Below, piece after piece: positions 14,761 to 17,161 of a stretch of 17,161 nucleotides of DNA (position 1 is the first letter of the stretch; each line of letters begins with the position of its first letter). The DNA is from Deltaproteobacteria bacterium (GTDB taxonomy: Bacteria > Myxococcota_A > UBA796 > UBA2385): contig JAERSX010000342.1 of the NCBI GenBank assembly GCA_016845285.1, positions 1-17,161 on the forward strand, in the 5' to 3' direction. The notes under the pieces were generated by a model. It was not told the DNA's origin and ran no database searches. It saw only the letters and a program-made list of their open reading frames with translations. Made by a program: the position numbers and the translations under genes.

Positions 14761-15593
14761 CCATCACCCGCACGCTCAAGATCAACGGCGCCCGCATCGC
14801 CGTCCAGGACGTCGGCGAAGGGCCACCGCTGGTGTTCACCCATGGCTGGGCACTGTCCCAGCAGTGGTGGTGGAAGCAGGTCGAACACCTCAAGGACCGC
14901 TACCGGGTGGTGACCTACGACGTGCGAGGTCACGGGCGCTCCGGTGGGCGAAAGAAGAATTTCCACGACTTTCAGCTACTAGTCGATGATCTCGAAGAGC
15001 TGCGCGACAAGCTCGAGCTGAAGGACGCGGTGGTCGTGGGCCACTCAATGGGCGGGGCCATCACCCTGCACCATGCGGTCCAGCGACCGTCCACGCTACG
15101 AGGTCTGGTTCTGGTCGACTCGCCACAGGCCGACGGCGGCTTCGACAACCTGCTCACCATGCTCGGCCTCGATGTGGTCTCCCGACCCTTCCTTCCGTTG
15201 CTCGGAGACACGACCGTCTTGAGCCTCGCCTGGCCGATCCTCCGCGACCAGATGTGGAGCCGCAAGTTCCAGAAGAAGAACAAGAAGCTCATCAAGCAGA
15301 GCCGCAGGGAGTTCGAGGACAACGATCTGACCGCAGTCTTGCGTGCCTTCAGCGCCTTGGTCCGTCGAGAGGAGATCGACGACGATCTGCGCTCCATCAA
15401 GGTCCCAGCCCTCGTCTTGATCGGACAGAAGGACGACGCCATCCCCCGCGAAGCCGCAGAAGACCTCGCCGCCGACATCCCCAAGGCCCGCCTCTCCATC
15501 GTGCCGAAGGCCGGTCACATGTCCATGGTCGAGCAGTCCGACTTCGTCAACGCCCAGCTCGACGCCTACCTCGCCAAGGTGTGTGCCCCATGA
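14757..15593 (+). CDS. Alpha/beta-fold hydrolase, operon partner of the amidohydrolase
   Basis: This 278-residue serine hydrolase has S97 in GHSMGG, acid D226 or D227 in GQKDDAIP, base H254 in AGHMSM, and the HGW oxyanion motif at 29-31. The cap region near residues 125-190 holds a hydrophobic stretch and a lysine-rich segment (KFQKKNKKLIKQSRR) that could face a membrane or acidic lipid. It starts at an ATGA overlap with the amidohydrolase and ends at an ATGA overlap with the transporter gene, so all three are translationally coupled. It shares the general fold with the minus-strand hydrolase at 12031 but the two are clearly diverged. No signal peptide is seen. Esterase, lactonase or thioesterase activity is likely; substrate unknown. 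Confidence 0.9.
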   Translation: MTITRTLKINGARIAVQDVGEGPPLVFTHGWALSQQWWWKQVEHLKDRYRVVTYDVRGHGRSGGRKKNFHDFQLLVDDLEELRDKLELKDAVVVGHSMGGAITLHHAVQRPSTLRGLVLVDSPQADGGFDNLLTMLGLDVVSRPFLPLLGDTTVLSLAWPILRDQMWSRKFQKKNKKLIKQSRREFEDNDLTAVLRAFSALVRREEIDDDLRSIKVPALVLIGQKDDAIPREAAEDLAADIPKARLSIVPKAGHMSMVEQSDFVNAQLDAYLAKVCAP

Positions 15594-16495
15594 ACGTCGT
15601 CACCGACATCATCCTGCCCGCCGTCATCGCCACCATCATGCTCGGCATGGGCATGACCCTGGTGCCCGCGGACTTTCGCCGTGTGCTCGCCACACCGAAG
15701 GCCATCCTGACCGGAGCGGCCAGCCTGCTCCTGATCATCCCTGTGATCGGGTACACCTTCGCTCAGCTCTTCGATCTTCCGCCCGAGCTGGCCGTCGGCC
15801 TCTTCTTGGTGGCCACATGCCCTGGCGGCATGCTCAGCAACCTGATGACGTACTTCGGGAAGGGCGACCTCGCGATGTCCATCTCGCTGACGGCTGCGGT
15901 CACGACCGTCTACGTCTTCGTCATTCCCTTCGAGGCCAGCTTCGCGCTGAACACTTTCATGGGAGATGCCCAGCAGTTCGATCTGCCCGTGCTCAGCACG
16001 CTGGGTAAGGTGCTGATGGTGACGGTGGCGCCCGTGCTCGTCGGCATGCTCGTGCGCAACCGTGCGGAAGGTTTCGCCAAGCGGGCCGAGGGACCGGTCT
16101 CGAAGATCACCGGTGGCTTCCTCATCCTCATCTTCGTGGTCTTGCTCGCCGAGCAGGCCGAGACCCTGATGAGCAGCCTTCAGCAAGTCGCCCTGCCCGT
16201 GCTGGCACTCAACGCGACCGCCATCACCGTGGCCTTCGTGCTGACCGGGATCGTGGGAGTCGAACGACGGCAGCGCATCGCCATCGTCATCGAGCACAGC
16301 ATTCGCCAGGAAGGCACCGCCATCTTCATCGCCGCCACCCTCATCGGCAACGCCACCATGACGCTGCCGCTGCTGCTCAACGCCGCCATCGGTATGACGC
16401 TGACCCTCGTCTTCCTGGGCCTCACGTCGGGCAAGCGCCCGCTGCTGATGCGCGACGAAGCCGTGTCACCCGAGGTATCCAGCACCAGCGGCTGA
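15590..16495 (+). CDS. BASS-family (bile acid:sodium symporter-like) transporter
   Basis: This 301-residue integral membrane protein moves an organic anion, usually with sodium. Hydrophobic helices cover nearly all of it, beginning at the first residues (IILPAVIATIMLGMGMTLV). The family core ATCPGGMLSNLMTYFGKGD starts at about 75 and matches the CPGG..SN crossover motif; a second crossover-like segment is IAIVIEHSIRQEGTAIFIAA. ATG 15590 overlaps the preceding stop as ATGA, so upstream in-frame sequence belongs to another gene's alternative frame, not this protein. Relatives carry bile acids, pantoate or 2-oxoacids. Here it may take up or export a carboxylated product or precursor handled by the two hydrolases. 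Family strong; direction and substrate unknown. Confidence 0.9.
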   Translation: MNVVTDIILPAVIATIMLGMGMTLVPADFRRVLATPKAILTGAASLLLIIPVIGYTFAQLFDLPPELAVGLFLVATCPGGMLSNLMTYFGKGDLAMSISLTAAVTTVYVFVIPFEASFALNTFMGDAQQFDLPVLSTLGKVLMVTVAPVLVGMLVRNRAEGFAKRAEGPVSKITGGFLILIFVVLLAEQAETLMSSLQQVALPVLALNATAITVAFVLTGIVGVERRQRIAIVIEHSIRQEGTAIFIAATLIGNATMTLPLLLNAAIGMTLTLVFLGLTSGKRPLLMRDEAVSPEVSSTSG

Positions 16496-16504
16496 GCCGG
16501 CTGC

Positions 16505-17161
16505 TCAGTCGCCGGCGAAGGCCCAGGGCGTGGCGATCTCCCGCACGATCTTCATCAGCTCCAGGTGGGCGCTGCGCACGAAGAAGTGGTCTCCAGGGAG
16601 TTCGACCAGTGTGAAGGCGCCCTCGGTGTGCTCGCGCCAGCCCGACATGTGGTCCTGTGTGGCCACCTTGTCCTGGTCACCACACACTGCGATCAACGGC
16701 CAACTCACGGGAGACTCTTCGGTGTGGCCGTAGGCGTAGTAGGTCGCCATGTCGGCCCGCAGCCGCGGCAGCAGCACATCCCGGACGTCCTCGTCACTGA
16801 GCGTGGCGGGGACGGGAAAGCCGTGCTCGCGAAAGGTCGCGCGGATGGCCTCGATGTCCTGGCTGTACAGATCGACGCCGATGGGTGTGCGGTCCGACTG
16901 AGGGGCCGGCTCGCCAGACACGATCAGGAACTCGGGCTCACGTCCGAGGCGCTCAGCCAGCGCCCGTCCGAGGCGCCAGGCGATGAGCCCACCCATGCTG
17001 TGTCCATACAGCGCATAGGGCAGGTCCAACTCCGGAGCGAGCCGCTCCGCCAAGATGTCGATGAGCACGTCGAAGTCGGGGCCCTCGCCGCCCTGATCGA
17101 GGCTGCGCCCCGGCAGGTCGACCCGACCCTTCGCCTGCTCTGCTTGTCCTACGCCGGAGGG
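16505..17161 (-). CDS. Type II thioesterase (N-terminus cut off or rearranged)
   Basis: Type II thioesterases remove stalled or wrong acyl groups from NRPS and PKS carrier domains. The minus strand reads in frame from the window edge to the stop at 16505, about 218 codons. It shows VDLPGRSLDQGG, the nucleophile motif GHSMGGLIAWRLGR, YSQDIEAIR, the lid region DEDVRDVLLPRLRADMATYYAY, acid GDQDKV, and base GDHFF. Families usually have 230-260 residues, so only a short N-terminus is missing. However, the sequence directly before VDLPGR (QAEQAKGR) lacks the expected hydrophobic strand and the family YAGG motif; a YAGG motif is instead found on the opposite strand at 17123-17161. The coding start cannot be set; GTG 17068 is internal to the homology. 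Its presence implies an assembly-line gene nearby to the right. It converges with the transporter gene (9-nt gap). Confidence 0.85.
   Translation of the reverse strand, partial: PSGVGQAEQAKGRVDLPGRSLDQGGEGPDFDVLIDILAERLAPELDLPYALYGHSMGGLIAWRLGRALAERLGREPEFLIVSGEPAPQSDRTPIGVDLYSQDIEAIRATFREHGFPVPATLSDEDVRDVLLPRLRADMATYYAYGHTEESPVSWPLIAVCGDQDKVATQDHMSGWREHTEGAFTLVELPGDHFFVRSAHLELMKIVREIATPWAFAGD

Noticed and set aside
15254..15589. Upstream in-frame extension of the BASS transporter
   Set aside because: It overlaps the hydrolase gene in another frame and has arginine/proline-rich shadow composition; ATG 15590 with ATGA coupling starts at the first membrane helix.
17051..17161. Separate plus-strand thioesterase gene reading LRLLCLSYAGG
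   Set aside because: The frame has no ATG, GTG or TTG start upstream within the minus-strand gene, and the orientation change falls on a shared palindrome, so an inverted segment explains it better.
1..17161. tRNA, rRNA, CRISPR arrays, transposases, integrases
   Set aside because: No cloverleaf with a suitable anticodon, no spaced repeat array and no recombinase motif was seen while reading both strands by eye.

Overview
The window is bacterial DNA of high GC content, with C or G favoured at third codon positions. It holds twelve confidently called protein genes plus two small ones, arranged in tight, coupled transcription units. No rRNA, tRNA, CRISPR array or insertion sequence is visible. 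The host is not identifiable from sequence alone. Heme A synthase of the COX15 type points to an aerobic Gram-negative-like bacterium, and the mix of lipid-modifying and secondary-metabolite enzymes would suit a myxobacterium or related proteobacterium. That placement is a weak inference.

Left part (1-1578): the 5' portion of a heme A synthase gene on the minus strand, then a TetR-family regulator on the plus strand. Between them lie a perfect 16-bp palindrome and a good sigma70-like promoter. Region 1652-5157: a promoter, two small uncharacterised basic proteins spaced 3 nt apart, a strong hairpin, and a 731-residue UbiB/ABC1 atypical kinase that ends at a near-perfect bidirectional terminator hairpin.

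Middle part (5216-12010): a biosynthetic cassette in two divergent arms. The minus arm encodes a flavin-dependent halogenase and then a heme-oxygenase-like diiron oxidase. The plus arm encodes a SAM methyltransferase, a membrane fatty-acid desaturase and a long acyl-CoA dehydrogenase. The roughly 380-bp divergent region contains an operator-like inverted repeat.

Right part (12031-17161): a minus-strand alpha/beta hydrolase, then a plus-strand operon joined by ATGA overlaps (membrane-anchored amidohydrolase, alpha/beta hydrolase, BASS-family transporter). Last comes a minus-strand type II thioesterase cut by the window edge. Type II thioesterases normally serve NRPS or PKS assembly lines, so a megasynthase probably lies just beyond the right edge.

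The simplest reading is the flank of a biosynthetic gene cluster for a halogenated, oxidised and methylated acyl or polyketide product. UbiB and the small proteins may handle a lipophilic intermediate at the membrane, and the anchored amidohydrolase, hydrolase and transporter may handle processing, export or self-protection. I know of no named pathway with this gene set. One structural oddity is at the right end: the sequence upstream of VDLPGR in the thioesterase looks inverted about a GTCGAC palindrome.
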